Of a stretch of 64,000 nucleotides of DNA, positions 9,516 to 22,020 are shown piece after piece. Where the stretch lies: positions 19,599,803 to 19,663,802 of the forward strand of contig NC_079332.1 in assembly GCF_029931775.1 (NCBI RefSeq), given 5' to 3'. A program made the translations under genes and the position numbers. The notes below the pieces were generated by a model. The model saw only the letters and a list, made by a program, of their open reading frames with translations, was not told the origin of the DNA and made no database searches. Within the stretch, counting starts at the first letter, position 1, and each line of letters begins with the position of its first letter. Source of the DNA: Euleptes europaea. Taxonomy: Eukaryota; Chordata; Lepidosauria; Squamata; Sphaerodactylidae.

Positions 9516-12500
9516 ATGGCCCCCCCGCTGCTGCTGCTGCTGCTGCTCCTCCTGCCGCCGCCGCCGGCCCCGCTCGCCGCTGCCGCCGCGCCCGGCAGCC
9601 CCGGCCCGCAGCGCCGCGCGCCCGACGGTGAGCAACGGACGCGACCCCGGGGGTGGGGTGGGGTGGGGTGGGGGCGCTGCGGATCTCCTGGCCCCGCTTC
9701 CCCCGGGACCGGCTGGGGGTGGGGGGCGCGGCTTCTTTCGGCCCCGGGGCCGGCGCGGAGCCTTTTGCCCCTTCGGGGTTGGGGGCCGCACCTGGCGCAG
9801 GTGGTTCGCGGCGGGGGGTTCCGCGGGGCGAACGGAGCCTTCTCGGAGGCAGGCGCGGTGGGTGGGTGTGTGTGTGTGTGGGGGGGGTCCTTTCCCTTCC
9901 CCGGTTCTGGAGCTGTGGGCGGGGGGCGCCGAGGCCGGCGGGCGGGCGAGGCCCAGGGGAGCTGTGCCGCCCACGGCTGCCCTGCAGGGCCTGCTGCGAG
10001 TGGGGCAGGGGCGCTTGCCCTGGCCGGGGCTGGGGCGGGCGAAAGGGCTCACCTGCCCCACAGCTCCCATCCCACCGAGTAAGAAAGCTGGGGGGTTCTG
10101 CACAGAGTCCCAGGTGTAGCTGAAGGCCTGCCGACAGACCCTGGGGAGGGAGTTGATGGCTTCCCTTATTCCAAGTCTTCTCCCCAACATTCTCCTCTTC
10201 CCCCATTTTATCCTCACAACAACCCTGTGAGGTCGGCTAGGCTGAGAGAGCGTGACTGGCCCAAGGACAGCTTCCCTGGCAGAGTGGGGGCGGGATCGTG
10301 GGCTGCGCCCACTGAACACACACATGAAGCTGCCCGAGTCTGAATCCAACCCCCCCCCCCTTAGGTCCATCAAAGTCAGTATTGTCTACTCGGACGGTGG
10401 CAGCGGCTCTCCAGGGTCTCAGGCAGAAAAGGGTCTCTCACTTCACCCGCTTGCCTGGTCCCTTTAACTGGAGATGCTGCAGGGAATTGAACCCGGGACC
10501 TTCTGCGTGCCAAGCAGAGGCTCTACCACTAAGCCACGACCCCTCACTATGCCCCACGCGAGTTCCAGCTGTTCCTGGTCTCCCCTCCGGCCTGTCCTGC
10601 TTTGTTTTTCAGACTCCACCGAGACGCATAAGAATGGTGCTGTTCTGACAGGGCAAAGGTTGCCAGGGTGGGGAAGGGTCTTGCCTGGGTGGCTCCGTCT
10701 TGGAGGGAGGCCTCAAGACCCTCTGCCTTGGGCGTGTGGCTGTTTCCCCATTGGGGTCCCTACCAGCTGGCTGCTGGGGGAAGGTTGCCCGTGGGTCCCC
10801 TGCTGCTTGACCTGGGAATGGCCCCGGGCTCGGCTGGGCGAGGGATGGCGGCCCGCCCAGCCTCCCTCTGCCGCTAGCCTGTTTCTCTGCTTTGCTGCTG
10901 GCTGCGTTTCCTGCTGCCTGCCTGGCCCTTGTGGCAGAAGGGCTGGGCTCTGCTCCGGCTGGCTTCACGGATCCCAGCGGGGTGAGCGAGGTCAGGGAGG
11001 GAGAAACAGAACAGGAGCCGGGCGCCGCTCCCTCCTGGCCTGCTGGGTGAGCCGGGCTGTGCCCTGCCCCTGGGCCAGTGTGCCAGCTTGCTAGCAGTCA
11101 ATGGGGTTGCATCAACTGGCAACTTTGCTACTCCCATAGAGGAACATTGCATGGGGGGGGGGCATTGAGTTTATCCGCAGAACTCTTTCCTCAGCCAGCC
11201 CAGCCGCCTTAGGGCCTTGACGCGGAAGGGCCCTGCGTGGCTTTCTTTCATATGCTTCGATCCAGACAAACGTGTCACACACACACGCACAATCCATCCC
11301 ACCAAAAGTGTGGCGTCTGCCTGCAAATGGCTCCCCACACCTATAGGGCCAGCTGCATTCCTGACTGTGGGCACTGAGGGTGTGGTGTACCCCCTGAGCC
11401 CTCTTCTCTTTGTGCTTCCCTTCTCCGTCCGTCCATCCGTCCGTCCGCCTCCTTCTCACTCTCGGATCTCCTGCTGGCTTCTGCTTCTTCTTGGCTGGGT
11501 GGCTGGCTTGGGGGCCGCTGTCCGGACCAGATGTACCTGTCTGGCCACTTGGAGCCCAGCCGATCCCAGAGGCCCAGCCCTTTCTGGAAATGCAGGTCCC
11601 CGTGGGGTCACGGCTGTGTCAAAGGACACACAACGGGTTTCCCCAGCCGGAGGGCGGACTTCTGGGCGTCTCACGGCCCCTCCGCCACCTGGGTCCCCCC
11701 CCCTTCTCTCTGAGCCAGGGGCAGGCGCCGGTAAGGGAGGGAGGCCTGAGCCTGCAGCGGAGGGTGGCAGCGGTGATCTCTGGGGCCCCTAGCCAGTTAG
11801 ATTTCTTACCACCCCCTTTTATGGCAGCTGCGCGGCCTCTGGAGGAGGCGCATTGTGGTGGCCAGGACTCTGGCTCTGGCTTTTTGGTGCTCGAAGCTGG
11901 GGCACCTCCTGACCGGCTGCCCCTCTCCTTCCTTCCCAGATTTGAGCTACATCTTTGAGTATTTTTCCCAGAGTGCTCAGAGGCTCTCCTTCTACAGCTG
12001 GTATGGAAATGCCAAACTCTTCCGCTTCCGGGTGCCGGAGGACACGGTCTCGCTGCACTGGCTCCTGCAGGCGTCCCGGGGGAGCGGCTCCAATTGCGGC
12101 AGGACCCAGGTTACCATGTGCGTGCCCCACCTGGCCCCTCCGTGCACTCCCTGAGCCAGCCTGGAGCGAGGGCTCTGGTCTGCCTTGGGGGGGAGGAGGC
12201 TGCACCCAGCTCCCGGCTCGGCAGGGGGCCAGCCCCATGGGGCCTCTGACCCGCCCGCGTCCTCCTGTCTTGCAGCCACTTCCGTTACGGGGCCCCACCC
12301 GTCATCAACCCTCTGGGCACGCAGTTTCCCGCCAACATGAGCCTGCCCGGCTCCTACAGCCAGACCTTGACCCTGGCGGCCGCTCCGCAGAACAGTACCT
12401 TCCTCAACCTCACCAGCCCCGCGGCAGGCGACTGGTTCCTTGTGGCACACCTGCCAGAGGCCGCGGGCAAGATCGAGGTCAAGGTGAGAGGGGGCAGCTG

Positions 12501-15500
12501 CTTGGGGGGGTATCCTTCAGGGCAGGGGTGCCAGGGGGCACTGACTGAGCTTGCCCTTCCCCGCAGGGCTTCTCCACACCCTGCACCTACACGTTCCAGC
12601 CCAGCCTGTCTGTGCTGCGCGCCCTGGGGGTGCCTGTCCTGGAGCCCGACGTTCCCACTTGGCAGACCATCTCTGGGCCATCTTGGCCACTTCACACCAA
12701 GTGAGAGCAGGAAGGGCGGGGGCGTTCTCCTCTGCCGCTGGAAGGAGGGGGTTCCTGAGGAGGGTTCCCCGGTGAATCGGCCCCTCCTAAGGGCCCCTCT
12801 CCCTCCCTCCCCGCACAGGGTCTTTGTCCCGGAATATAGTGCGGCACTGAAGCTGGAGCTGCGAAACTGCACGGCGAACGTTTCCGTGGCCTGCGCTCTG
12901 CGAGTCACGCTGGGTTCTGCCACGCTGCCACGGTCCTTCCAGGAGGTGCTCAACTGCACGGGGGAAGCCCCCTGCGGCCTCCTCCTGGCTTCGCCGCCGT
13001 GGCGGAAGTGGCTGCGGATCACGGTGGAGAGTCTCAGCGGGCCTGGCAGCGGGCTCTCCTTCCAGACGGCTGCCTCCTTTGTAGGTGTGTGCTGGGGAGA
13101 GGGGGGGAGCAGGGGGCGGCCAACCCATCAGGAGGGAGCCAGTGCCGAAGGGGCAGCTGCCCTGGCTCTGGTGCCTCGCCACCCTTTGTTGTGGGGGTCT
13201 GCTGTGTATTCCACTGCTCACCATCCATGTTTGGTGTGCGCGCATCTGCACTGGCTCAGAGTGGCTCTTGGGGATGGTGAACCGTTCCTGCTTTGAGATG
13301 TCTCCTTGACATGATTTCCGCCCCACCCCTGCTTCTTAGCCTGCCGGCCAGGGGGAAGCAGCACCTTCCCGGCCTTCTACAGGAGTTTCAATGGCAGCCA
13401 GGCGGTGCCGCTCCTGGTCGGCAGCCCGAATGCCACCTGGCAGGCGGGGGCGAACACCTCTGCTCCGGGGAGCTCGTGCCTGCACAGCCAGCCGGTCATC
13501 CGGGAGGACCTGGACGTGGTCTCGGTGGTGTTTCGGGTCCTCGGTGAGCCCAGCACCCCCGTCTGGCCTCAGCTGCCCACCCTGCTCCTCTTCAACCTGG
13601 ATTCAGGCACGGACAGCGGGGGGACACTGGTCCTCACCCTGAGGCTGAACAAGGTGAGCGGGCGGGGACCCCTGGGCGGCCCCTCTTGAGAGCTGGAGTG
13701 TGCTGGGTGTTCCTTGCCTGGAGCACGGGGCTCATGCCACGTCTCAGGAGTGACATCTACTCTGTCCTGGCAGACAACCTGGATCCCGGGGAACGCCACC
13801 GTGCTGGCCTGCTTGAGCGCCGCCTCCCCTGTGCTGAACCCGAATGCCACGTGGGACTGCAGGACAGGTACACCACGCCGGGGCTTCCGTCAGCAGCTGC
13901 CCCCGGGCTGGAGCATCCTGTGTGGCTTTTTTCTGCGAGGAGGAGACTGGCTGTCTTTTTTTTGGGGGGGGAAGCATTGCCCAGCTGGCCTGGGGGTGTG
14001 GCTGGATTTGGGACCCAATGGCAGCTGCCTTTCCTCTTCCGTGCCCACAGCTTTCTCCCGGGGCTACCCATTGAATGTGTCGGCGTCCTCGACAGAAGCC
14101 ACGCTCAGCATCCCCTACCCAGAGTCGGACCGCTGGTTCCTGTCCTTGCAGCTCGTCTGCCCGAAGGATGAGTGGTGAGTCGGGGAGTTGGGAGGCGTCC
14201 AGCGGCATGGCCCAGGGAGAGGAGACTCGAGGGCAGCGGGGTGTGCATGTCCTTGCCCTCTCTTCCACGGTGCGGGCTGCTTCTTCATGCCGGGCCTTTC
14301 CCTGGCAGGCTTCTCCTGGCCTCGTCCCGTGGTTGCCCACAGCCCCGCCCGCAGAAGCCTCTCACACAGACGTTCTGCTCTCTCTCCCATTGCAGGGAAT
14401 GCCGCAGAGTCCGAGCGCTGGTGACCGTCACCGCCTCCCTCAGCCCCTGCCTTGAAGACTGTGGGGCGTACGGGCAGTGCAGCTTCCTGAGGCGCCTCGG
14501 CTACCTCTACGCAGCATGCAGCTGCAAGGCTGGTGAGAACCTGTGGCAGCTGCGCAGGACCCCCTCCCCTCCCGCCCCCCTGCCCTCGTGTTCCTCCTGC
14601 AACTTTCCAGGGGGCGAGGGGGGTGTTACCTTGTCCTACGCTAATACTTGCTGGACTGCCCGCTTTCCTGCTCGGGTTCTCACAGCCAACAAGGCTGGGA
14701 ATCCCACGCCAGGCAGGCCAACCGGGCATGGCCGGGCAATAGATTCGGGCACAGAGAGCTCTGGTTATTTTGCTTGTCGGCACCCTTGAAACAGTCCTCA
14801 AGGGACACGAGGGAAGGAGAGCCTTTGTTTCCAGGCTGTGTCAGGGCCCTGGAGGGCTCCTTAATCCTTTTCTGGTGTAGGACCTCCCCCCTCCCCACCC
14901 CCGCATTGGCCACCTAGACACAATGGGCTTTCATGCAGGAACTTTGACAGTTTGATGACCCGACAGTATTTCTCTCTCCTCCCCCCCCCCCATCACTTTG
15001 GCAGGCTGGAGCGGGTGGAGCTGCACAGACGGCTCGAAAGCCCAGTCTGCAGGCGCCCAGCTGCTGGCCGCTCTCTTGCTGACGCTCAGCAACTTGCTGT
15101 TCCTGCCGGCCATCGCCGTGGCCCTGTACGGCTACCACTTGGTAGAGGCCTCCGTCTATCTCTTCACCATGTTCTTCTCCACGGTAAGTCTGCCTGCCAG
15201 TCCAGCTTGCCATCGGCTGTGCAGGTATCCCTGAGGCAGGGCCTGGGCTGGGATGCGGGTGGGGGGATGCGGGCAGGCGGACTTCCTGTCTCTGTGCCCA
15301 CCTCAGCCATGCCGAGTTGTTTTCTGTTGCCCCAGAAGGTCGAACCAGAAGCAACGAGTTGAAATTCAAAGAACTTCCTGACAGAGCGGTTCCTCAGCGG
15401 AACAGGCTTCCTTGGGAGGTGGGGAGCTCTCCTTTCCTGGAGGTTTTTAAGCAGAGGCTCAGTGGCCATCTGTCAGCAATGCTGATTCTATGACCATAGG

Positions 15501-17711
15501 CAGATCATGAGTGGGAGGGCATCTTGGCCATCTTCTGGGCATGGAGTAGGGGGTCACTGGGTGTGTGTGGAGGGGAGGTAGTTGTGAATGTCCTGCATTG
15601 TGCAGGGGGTTGGACTAGATGACCCTGGTGGTCCCTTCCAACTCTTATGATTCTATGTGCCCTGCCTTGAGGATCAGCTCCCCCTCCCCATTTCCAGCCA
15701 CAGAGAGGGGAGCAGGCTCCCTTGGCCCTTTCCCCTTTGGCCTGCCGTAGCAGGGAGGAGGGAGTCTCGCCTGCTGCTGTGTTGCCTAGGGCTGGACCCA
15801 TGCAGTTCCAGGCCCTGGATGCCCCCCGCCGCTGCCTGACCCATCTCGCCTCTGGCCAGAGGGCAGCAGTCGGGCTGAGCCAAGCCCCTGCGTGCTGGCT
15901 CCCTGGTGCTGAGGAGAGGATGCCCACTGGAATCTGCAAGCTGACACCTCTTCCTTCGCTCTCCCTCTGCTGTAGTTCTACCATGCCTGCGACCAGCCTG
16001 GGGGGGCCGTGCTGTGCATCATGGATTACGACACGCTGCAGTTCTGCGACTTCTTGGGCTCCGTGGTCTCCATTTGGGTCACAATTCTGTGCATGGCCCA
16101 ACTGAAGAAAATGCAGAAAAATGTATGTTGGAGGAAACCGCTCGGGGACGGGGGTGGGTGTCTGTGTGGGGGTCAGAATGTTGTCTAGGAAATGGTGCCT
16201 TTGGGTCTGATTTTCCTGTGGCTGGAGGGGCTTCTTAAGCAAGGGGGTTGTTTGCGGAGAGTACTCCCTTTCCAGCCAAAATAGCTGGGGGGAGGGGGAG
16301 AGACAGCTTTTGAGTTTGCACCTCGAACCAGACCAGAGCGCTCTCTCCTGGTTAAAGTGTTGGAGGCTCCATGAATGATCAAGTGGATTTGCTTGGGATG
16401 GGGGGGCCACTCGCTTAGATAGTTTTCAGAAGGGGTGGCACAAATTCACCAGTGATCGGTCCCATCCTGCTCCCACGGCACCCGTCCGGTCAGGCTGAGC
16501 ACCAGTTGCCGTTGCCTGCTTGTCCCAACTCTAGCCCCCCCCCCCGATGCCTCACCCTGCTCTCCTCTTGCCCACACTAGATCCTTGGTGTCGTGGGGAC
16601 CCTCTTCATCGCCATGTCTCTGCAGCTGGACCGGAGAGGGGTTTGGAACATGATGGGACCCTGTCTCTTTGCCTTCATTGTCATGATCTCCGTTTGGGTA
16701 TGTGGTGGAGACCTGCAGTCAGGCTCCTTATTTACCTGGAGACTCCCTTCTCTTGGGGAAAGATCCTGGCCTGGATCCAGTGGTGCATGAGTGGAAACAT
16801 AAGGAGCACAGTTCTGCTTGCGCGAGATCTTGCGTAACACCCAGCCAGCCCTTTCCTCCCTATAGATATTGGAGACCCAAAAATTGGTTGCACGAGGTGA
16901 AATGGAAGGAAAAGACCACAGCAGCTGGGTGTTGCGAATGGAACTGCACTCAGTCCGTCTGTATTTCTGCCCGCACGAGGCTGGATCCAAGCTGCTGAAA
17001 GCAAAACTGCAGTTTTTCCTAGTTTTTTTCCAAGTTGCAGCTCATAAGGCTGGTGTGTTTTGGGTCTTTGGCACATTTATATTTAGATGGGTATTCTACT
17101 TGAAATCTTCTTAGCGTCCTTAAAATCACTGTAATTCACGATGAGCCAATGCAACATGGGATCGGTCCCATCCCAGAAGAAACACACTGGACACCATCCG
17201 GGAGGGAGGTTTTTACAGCTGCTCCCTCCCCCGGCAGCCTTGTTCAGCCTCCTCCTGTTCAGTTTAGGCCCTCCCTGTGCCACCTCCTTGTTTGTGTGCA
17301 GTACTTCTAGTCCGCCTCTCTCCTGGCGACTCGGGGCAGATTCCACAATGCAAGTCAGTGCAGCTGACAGGAGGAGATGTGGGAGAGGCCAGTAACCCTG
17401 ACTTCCTTCCACAGGTCTACCGTGGTGTGAAGCGCCATCGCTGTTACCCGCCCTCCTGGAAGCGCTGGGCCTTCTTCCTCTTCCCTGGCATCAGCCTGGC
17501 CCTCGTTGCCGTAGCGATCTATGCATTCATGGAAACCAACGAGAACTACTACTACACCCACAGCCTTTGGCACGTCCTCATGGCCAGCAGCGTGGCCTTC
17601 CTCCTCCCCCCAGGGGAGAAAGCCAAGAGGTTGTGGGCATGGTCGCGCAAGCTCCTCTGCGGCTACCAGATCTGCAAAAACGACCAGGAAGAGCTGTATG
17701 CGGTGACGTGA
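9516..17711 (+). CDS. PGAP6: Post-GPI attachment to proteins factor 6 (TMEM8A), complete, 13 coding exons
   Basis: The human protein is a cell-surface GPI-specific phospholipase A2 that releases GPI-anchored proteins such as CRIPTO; that role is family knowledge. Exons: 9516-9627, 11940-12117, 12276-12483, 12567-12700, 12819-13084, 13340-13653, 13774-13867, 14051-14174, 14396-14532, 15005-15183, 15976-16122, 16581-16697, 17415-17711. All have GT-AG borders and joining phases, giving 768 residues (human about 771). The start was chosen because it opens directly into a leucine-rich signal peptide (residues 1-25). A glycosylated, cysteine-bearing ectodomain follows, then an EGF-like module (about 487-530, with [11 protein letters not shown]), then a seven-pass CREST-type membrane domain. 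Candidate catalytic residues are visible: FYHACD (His585), [13 protein letters not shown], and HSLWH (His719/His723). The C-terminus [15 protein letters not shown] is nearly identical to human. No lesion is seen. Confidence 0.96.
10365..10546 (-). repeat. tRNA-derived SINE (family B) in PGAP6 intron 1
   Basis: The minus strand starts with a tRNA-like head (complement of gaacccgggaccttctgcgt and ctctaccactaagcc). A body that includes the complement of tggcagcggctctccagggt follows. The same family occurs on the plus strand at 50270-50425 and 61416-61585. A separate SINE-like scrap (cctcacaacaaccctgtgagg) lies just to the left at 10212-10260. Confidence 0.8.
10560..11939. other. Rest of PGAP6 intron 1, nothing recognised
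   Basis: Apart from short CA runs near 11278 and a (TCCG/TCCA) run near 11424-11445, I see no repeat family, exon or RNA gene here. Open frames in the stretch are chance products of high GC content. Confidence 0.5.
15310..15657 (+). repeat. CR1 LINE 3' end in PGAP6 intron 10
   Basis: This is a sense-orientation CR1 tail. It runs from the gttgttttctgttgccccag string through cctggaggtttttaagcag and ends at tgcagggggttggactagat with ccaactcttatgattctatg. It lies wholly within the intron between 15184 and 15975 and does not touch a splice site. Confidence 0.9.
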
Positions 17712-18853
17712 CCGGCGGTGTTCCTGCCGCAGTGGCCGCTGGGCTTCTCTGGCAGACGGGCAGCTGCCTTTCCAAATGCCGCAGGACTGTGTGTGAGAGA
17801 GGCGGCCGGCCTGGCTGCTCAGGCCAAGAGCTTGGGGGGTCAGCAGGCTTCGCCAGGCCCCATAAAGGACAACCCCGTTGGCACAGACTTACTCTTCATT
17901 GGAGGGCCTGGTATGCAGCTCCATCCTGGAACAGAGCCAGGGGGGTTTCTGGGGCCTTAGTAAGTCCTACGCTCCCCAGCTCACGGTCTCATCTTGCTCA
18001 AACCGCACGGCGGAGAAACATGTTAAAAACTGCAAAACAAGAACCGCCCTGAGAAAATGGAGGCGTGAGCAGCTTGAACGGTGGGGCGAGGCTCAAGAGG
18101 GTGACCTGTAGCATTCTGCAGCCTCGCCTCACCAGAGAAGTGGAGGGCGGGGGTGGGGATGGGTTACGCATGGTGCGTGTGTGTCATGGGGCGGGGGGGG
18201 GAGTATGACAGACCAGCCATGCTTGCACAAAGTGTGCGTTCCTCAGGGAAGTGATTCGGTTGTTCAGCATCACTGTATCCTGAACAGTCTTGTCAGACTG
18301 GCTGGGATGACCCAGGTCTGGTCATGTGTGGATGGCCGGCACTGCTCTCAGCCCCTGTCTGCTTCCGTTCCGTTGTTTTGCACATAACTCTCTTCTTGGC
18401 AGCGCTGAGGCCGATAGGGATGCTGCTGGACGGAGTATGCCGTGGAATGGTGGCCGTGTTGCCCCGTTGCACAGGGCTGTGTGAATCCAGTTGGGCTCGG
18501 TCTTAGGTGGGGACCGGCACTTCTCCACAACGAGAGCTTCCCGGATGCGCCAAGCCGGACTGTTCCTTCCCAGGAGGGAAGGGGACTGAGTGTTCACACA
18601 TGCTGAGCAGCTGGGGAGCCCTCCGGGGCAGAGTTTGCACGTGGCTTCTGCCCATACGCCTCTTGTGGCCTTTTCACCCCACCCCACCCCCACCCCGTGC
18701 CCCTGGCAGTTCTGCTGGCTCCGCTCGTCCAATTTCTGGCCTGTTCCTGCCTTAGGTGTCTCAAGGGCAGGGTGGGCACTTTTGGGGCCGGAGTTGGCTG
18801 TCCTGTCCCCCACCCCCGGTCCCATCCCGTCCCTCACTTCAAACACATCTTTT

Positions 18854-18910
<57 letters not shown>

Positions 18911-19142
18911 CGTCAGGATGCGTTAGGGTCTTCCCAGCACAGTGGCCCTTGATGCATGAGTCGTGGCCGACCACTTTGATTTTTTGCTGCTGCTGTTGTT
19001 TCTGCTTCCAATCAACACAGGAATGAAAGGGAATGTCCTGTGCGCTGGGAAGTGGGCGGTGCTGTGGACTGAGCTCAGGCAGAGCTTCGGTCCTTGGGGT
19101 TCTTTTTGCTGAAATGGCCTTTTTCATTGCCACAGGAGACCT
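17712..19142 (+). other. Probable PGAP6 3' UTR
   Basis: About 1.4 kb of non-coding sequence runs from the PGAP6 stop to the AATAAA at 19143. It contains a long CA microsatellite (18855-18906) and no repeat family I can name. That it is all UTR rather than partly intergenic is inference from the absence of an earlier AATAAA. Confidence 0.5.
18855..18906. repeat. (CA)n microsatellite
   Basis: About 26 uninterrupted CA units, likely polymorphic, in the presumed PGAP6 3' UTR. Confidence 0.97.
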
Positions 19143-19148
19143 AATAAA
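19143..19148 (+). terminator. Candidate PGAP6 poly(A) signal AATAAA
   Basis: First canonical AATAAA downstream of the PGAP6 stop. It is followed within about 25-50 bases by G/T-rich sequence (gctgcgtggctgcttctctg), as expected for a cleavage site. A CR1 insertion starts about 240 bp later. Confidence 0.6.
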
Positions 19149-19387
19149 GATGAAGGAATCGAAACAGGCTGCGTGGCTGCTTCTCTGGGGGGAGGGGGCT
19201 GGTCCAGGGCTTGAAGCGTGGGGCTCCAGGCTGGCTTTCCAGGAGGGTCCCAGAGGTCATGCCTCCCCCCCCCCCCGGTCCCCTTTCCAGAGCTTGAGGC
19301 TTGGAGAGGCCTGGGAGGGTGCTGCGGGGGGCGCCTTCCCCAGGCGTGGGGAGACCGGAGGACTTCATGCCACACAGCCCGCCGCCC

Positions 19388-21661
19388 AGTAAGGCCTGTT
19401 GGAAGTCCAACTCTGCTAAAAATGCAAAGTCCAATAAATTCCTGACTTGTCTTGCTGACAACTTCCTATCCCAGAAAGTGGACAGGGAAACAAGGGGATC
19501 TGCTACCTTAGACTTGATTGTCACCAACAGGGAAGAACTGGTTGATGAGGTGAAAGTAGTAGGCACCCTGGGTAGGAGTGACCATGTCATCTTGGAATTC
19601 ATAATCTTGGGGAAAGGAAAAACTGTACGTAGTCACTTTTTAGGTTGGACGTTAGGACAGCAAATTTTAACAAACTTAAACTTATGCTGGGTAGAATCCC
19701 ATGGTCAGAAATACTGTTTCTTAAAAGTGAAATACTGAAGGCGCAATCACACAAACCATTCCTATGAGAAGGAAACATGGGAGGAGCCTAAAGAGGCCAG
19801 GGTGGCTCCATAAACAGTTTTTTTAAAAAGTTGAGAAAAAAGACTCATTAACAAAGTGGAAGGAGGGCCTTATAACCAAAGAGGAATATAAACAAATAGC
19901 TAGTGCTTGTAGGGAGAGTGTTAGGAAAGCTCAGTATGAGCTTAGGATATCGAGAGATGCTAAACACAACAAAAAAGGGTTCTTTTCCTATGTACAGAGT
20001 AGGAGTAAGAACAAGGACAAGATAAACCCATTGTGTGGACCGGAAAGTGAAATTGTAACAGGAGATGAAGAGAGGGCAGAACTCCTCAATTCCTACTTTT
20101 CCTCAGTCTTTTCTCGTGAAGGAAGTGGTGCTCAACATGGCATAAACAGAACATGTGATGAGGGAAGGGATTTGCAGCCTAGAATTGGCATTGAGGTAAT
20201 GCACAAACACCTGGTTTCTTTAAATGAAACAAAGTCCTCAGGACCAGATTAATTGCATCCAAGGGTACCTAAAGAACTTGCAGATGTAATTTCTGAGCCT
20301 CTGTCCATTATTTTTGAGAATTCTTGGAGAACAGGTGAGGTGCCAGAAGATTGGAAGTGGGCAAATGTTGTCCCCATCTTCTAGAAGGGGGAAAGGGAGA
20401 ATCCAGGTAACTACCGACCCATCAGCTTGACTTCTAAACCTGGAAATGTTTTTTGAACAAATCATCAGTCAGTCCTTGAGCATTTAGAAAGGATGGATGT
20501 GATTACTAAGAGTTTCTCAAGAACAAGTCGTCAGACTAATCTCCTTTTCTGAGAAAGTTACTACCTCGCTGGATCTGGGGAATGCTGTAGACATAGTTTA
20601 TCTAGATTTCAATAAGGCTTTTGATAAGATTCCACGTAGTATTCTAGTTGACAAATTGGGAAAATGTGGGTTAGATCCTATTATTGTTAGGTGGATCTGC
20701 AACTGGTTGACAGTTGACAGATCGTACTCAAAGAGTGCTAGTTAATGGTTCCTCATCCACTTGGAGAGAAGTGACTAGTGGAGTGCCTCAGGGATCGGTG
20801 CTGGGTCCTGTGTTGTTCAACATCTTTATAAATGATAATGATGAAGGAATAGAGGGGATGCTTATTGAATTTGCAGATGATACCAAATTGGGAGGGGTAG
20901 CAAATACGGTAGAAGACAGAGCCAGGATACAGGATGATCTTGACAGGCTGGAGAATTGGGCTAGAACTAATAAAATGCACTTCAACAAAGACAAATGTCA
21001 AGTTCTGCATTGAGGTAGGAAAAATCAAATGCATCATTATAGGATGGGGGAGACTTGTTTGAGCAGTAGTGTGTGTGAAAAGGATCTTTGGGGTCTTAGT
21101 AGACCAAACACTGAACATGAGTCAGCAGAGTGATGCAGTCGCTAAAAAGGCAAATGCGATCTTGGGCTGCATCAACAGGAGTATAGTGTCCGGATCACGC
21201 GAAGTGCTGGTATCGCTTTACTCTGCTCTGGTTAGACCTCACTTGGAGGATTGTGTTCAGTTTTGGGCACCGCAATTTAAGAAAGATGTAGACAAGCTGG
21301 AATGTGTCCAGAGGAGGGCAACAAAGATGGTGAGGGGTCTGGAGACCAAGTGCTATGAGGAAAGGTTGAAGGAGCTGGATATGTTTAGCCGGAAGAGGAG
21401 AAGACTGAGAGGGGACATGATAACCATCTTCCAAGTCCTTCATATGGAGGAGGGGGCCGAGTTGTTTTCTGTTGCCCCAGAAGGTCGGACCGGAACCAAC
21501 GGCTCGAAATTAAATCCAAAGAGTTTCCGTGTAGACATTAGGAAGAATTTCCTGACAGAGCAGTTCCTCAGTGGAAGAGGCTTCACAGGAGGTGGTGGGA
21601 TCTCCTTCCCTGGAGGTTTTAAAGCAGAGGCTAGATGGCCACCTGTCAGCAATGCTGATTC
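19388..21661 (+). mobile_element. CR1 LINE, 5'-truncated, endonuclease end plus reverse transcriptase
   Basis: The left part encodes the end of the apurinic-type endonuclease ([39 protein letters not shown]). The right part encodes reverse transcriptase, including [19 protein letters not shown] and the catalytic FADDTKLGG. The CR1 3' tail follows. The reading frame is interrupted several times (for example a stop in the linker near 20250 and frame changes around 20390 and 20560), so this copy is dead. It lies between the PGAP6 poly(A) signal and the MRPL28 promoter and ends exactly where an oppositely oriented CR1 begins. Confidence 0.93.
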
Positions 21662-22020
21662 ATAGAATAGAATCATAGAATCCTAGAGTTGGAAGGGACC
21701 ACCAGGGTCACCAGGAAATTCACAACTACCTCCCACCACACACACACACACCCCTTGTGACCAGAAGATGGCCAAGGTGCCCTTCCCTCTCATCATCTGC
21801 CTAAGGTCACAGAATCAGCCTTGCTGACAGATGGCCATGTAGCCTCTGTTTGAAAACCTGCAGGGAAGGAGAGCTCTCCACCTCCCGAGGAAGCCTGTTT
21901 CACTCAGGAACCGCTCTGACCGTCAGGAAGTTCCTCCTAATGTCTAGGCGGAAAGTCTTCTGCTTTAATTTCAACCCGTTGGTTCTGGTCCGACCTTCTG
22001 GGGCAACAGAAATCAACTGG
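21662..22020 (-). repeat. CR1 LINE 3' end, inverted, abutting the previous copy
   Basis: Plus-strand text starts agaatcatagaatcctagag and ttggaagggaccaccagggt, the reverse of a CR1 tail. It continues to ttctggtccgaccttctggg near 22010. Only the 3' few hundred bases are present. Confidence 0.9.

Larger units (their letters stand above)
9230..9660 (+). promoter_or_regulatory. PGAP6 CpG-island promoter
   Basis: This is a dense CG-rich stretch around the first coding exon, with GC boxes (gggcgggcggggcc near 9364-9380) and a palindromic CRE at 9410-9417. There is no TATA box. A short upstream open frame (9457-9474) and the PGAP6 start codon (9516) lie within it, so transcription probably starts around 9420-9455. 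The exact start site cannot be read from sequence. Confidence 0.65.

Noticed and set aside
8676-10082. 468-codon frame over the PGAP6 promoter
   Set aside because: It runs through the CpG island and only touches the PGAP6 frame for exon 1. The upstream part is Gly/Arg/Pro-rich without protein character. The conserved signal peptide fixes the start at 9516.
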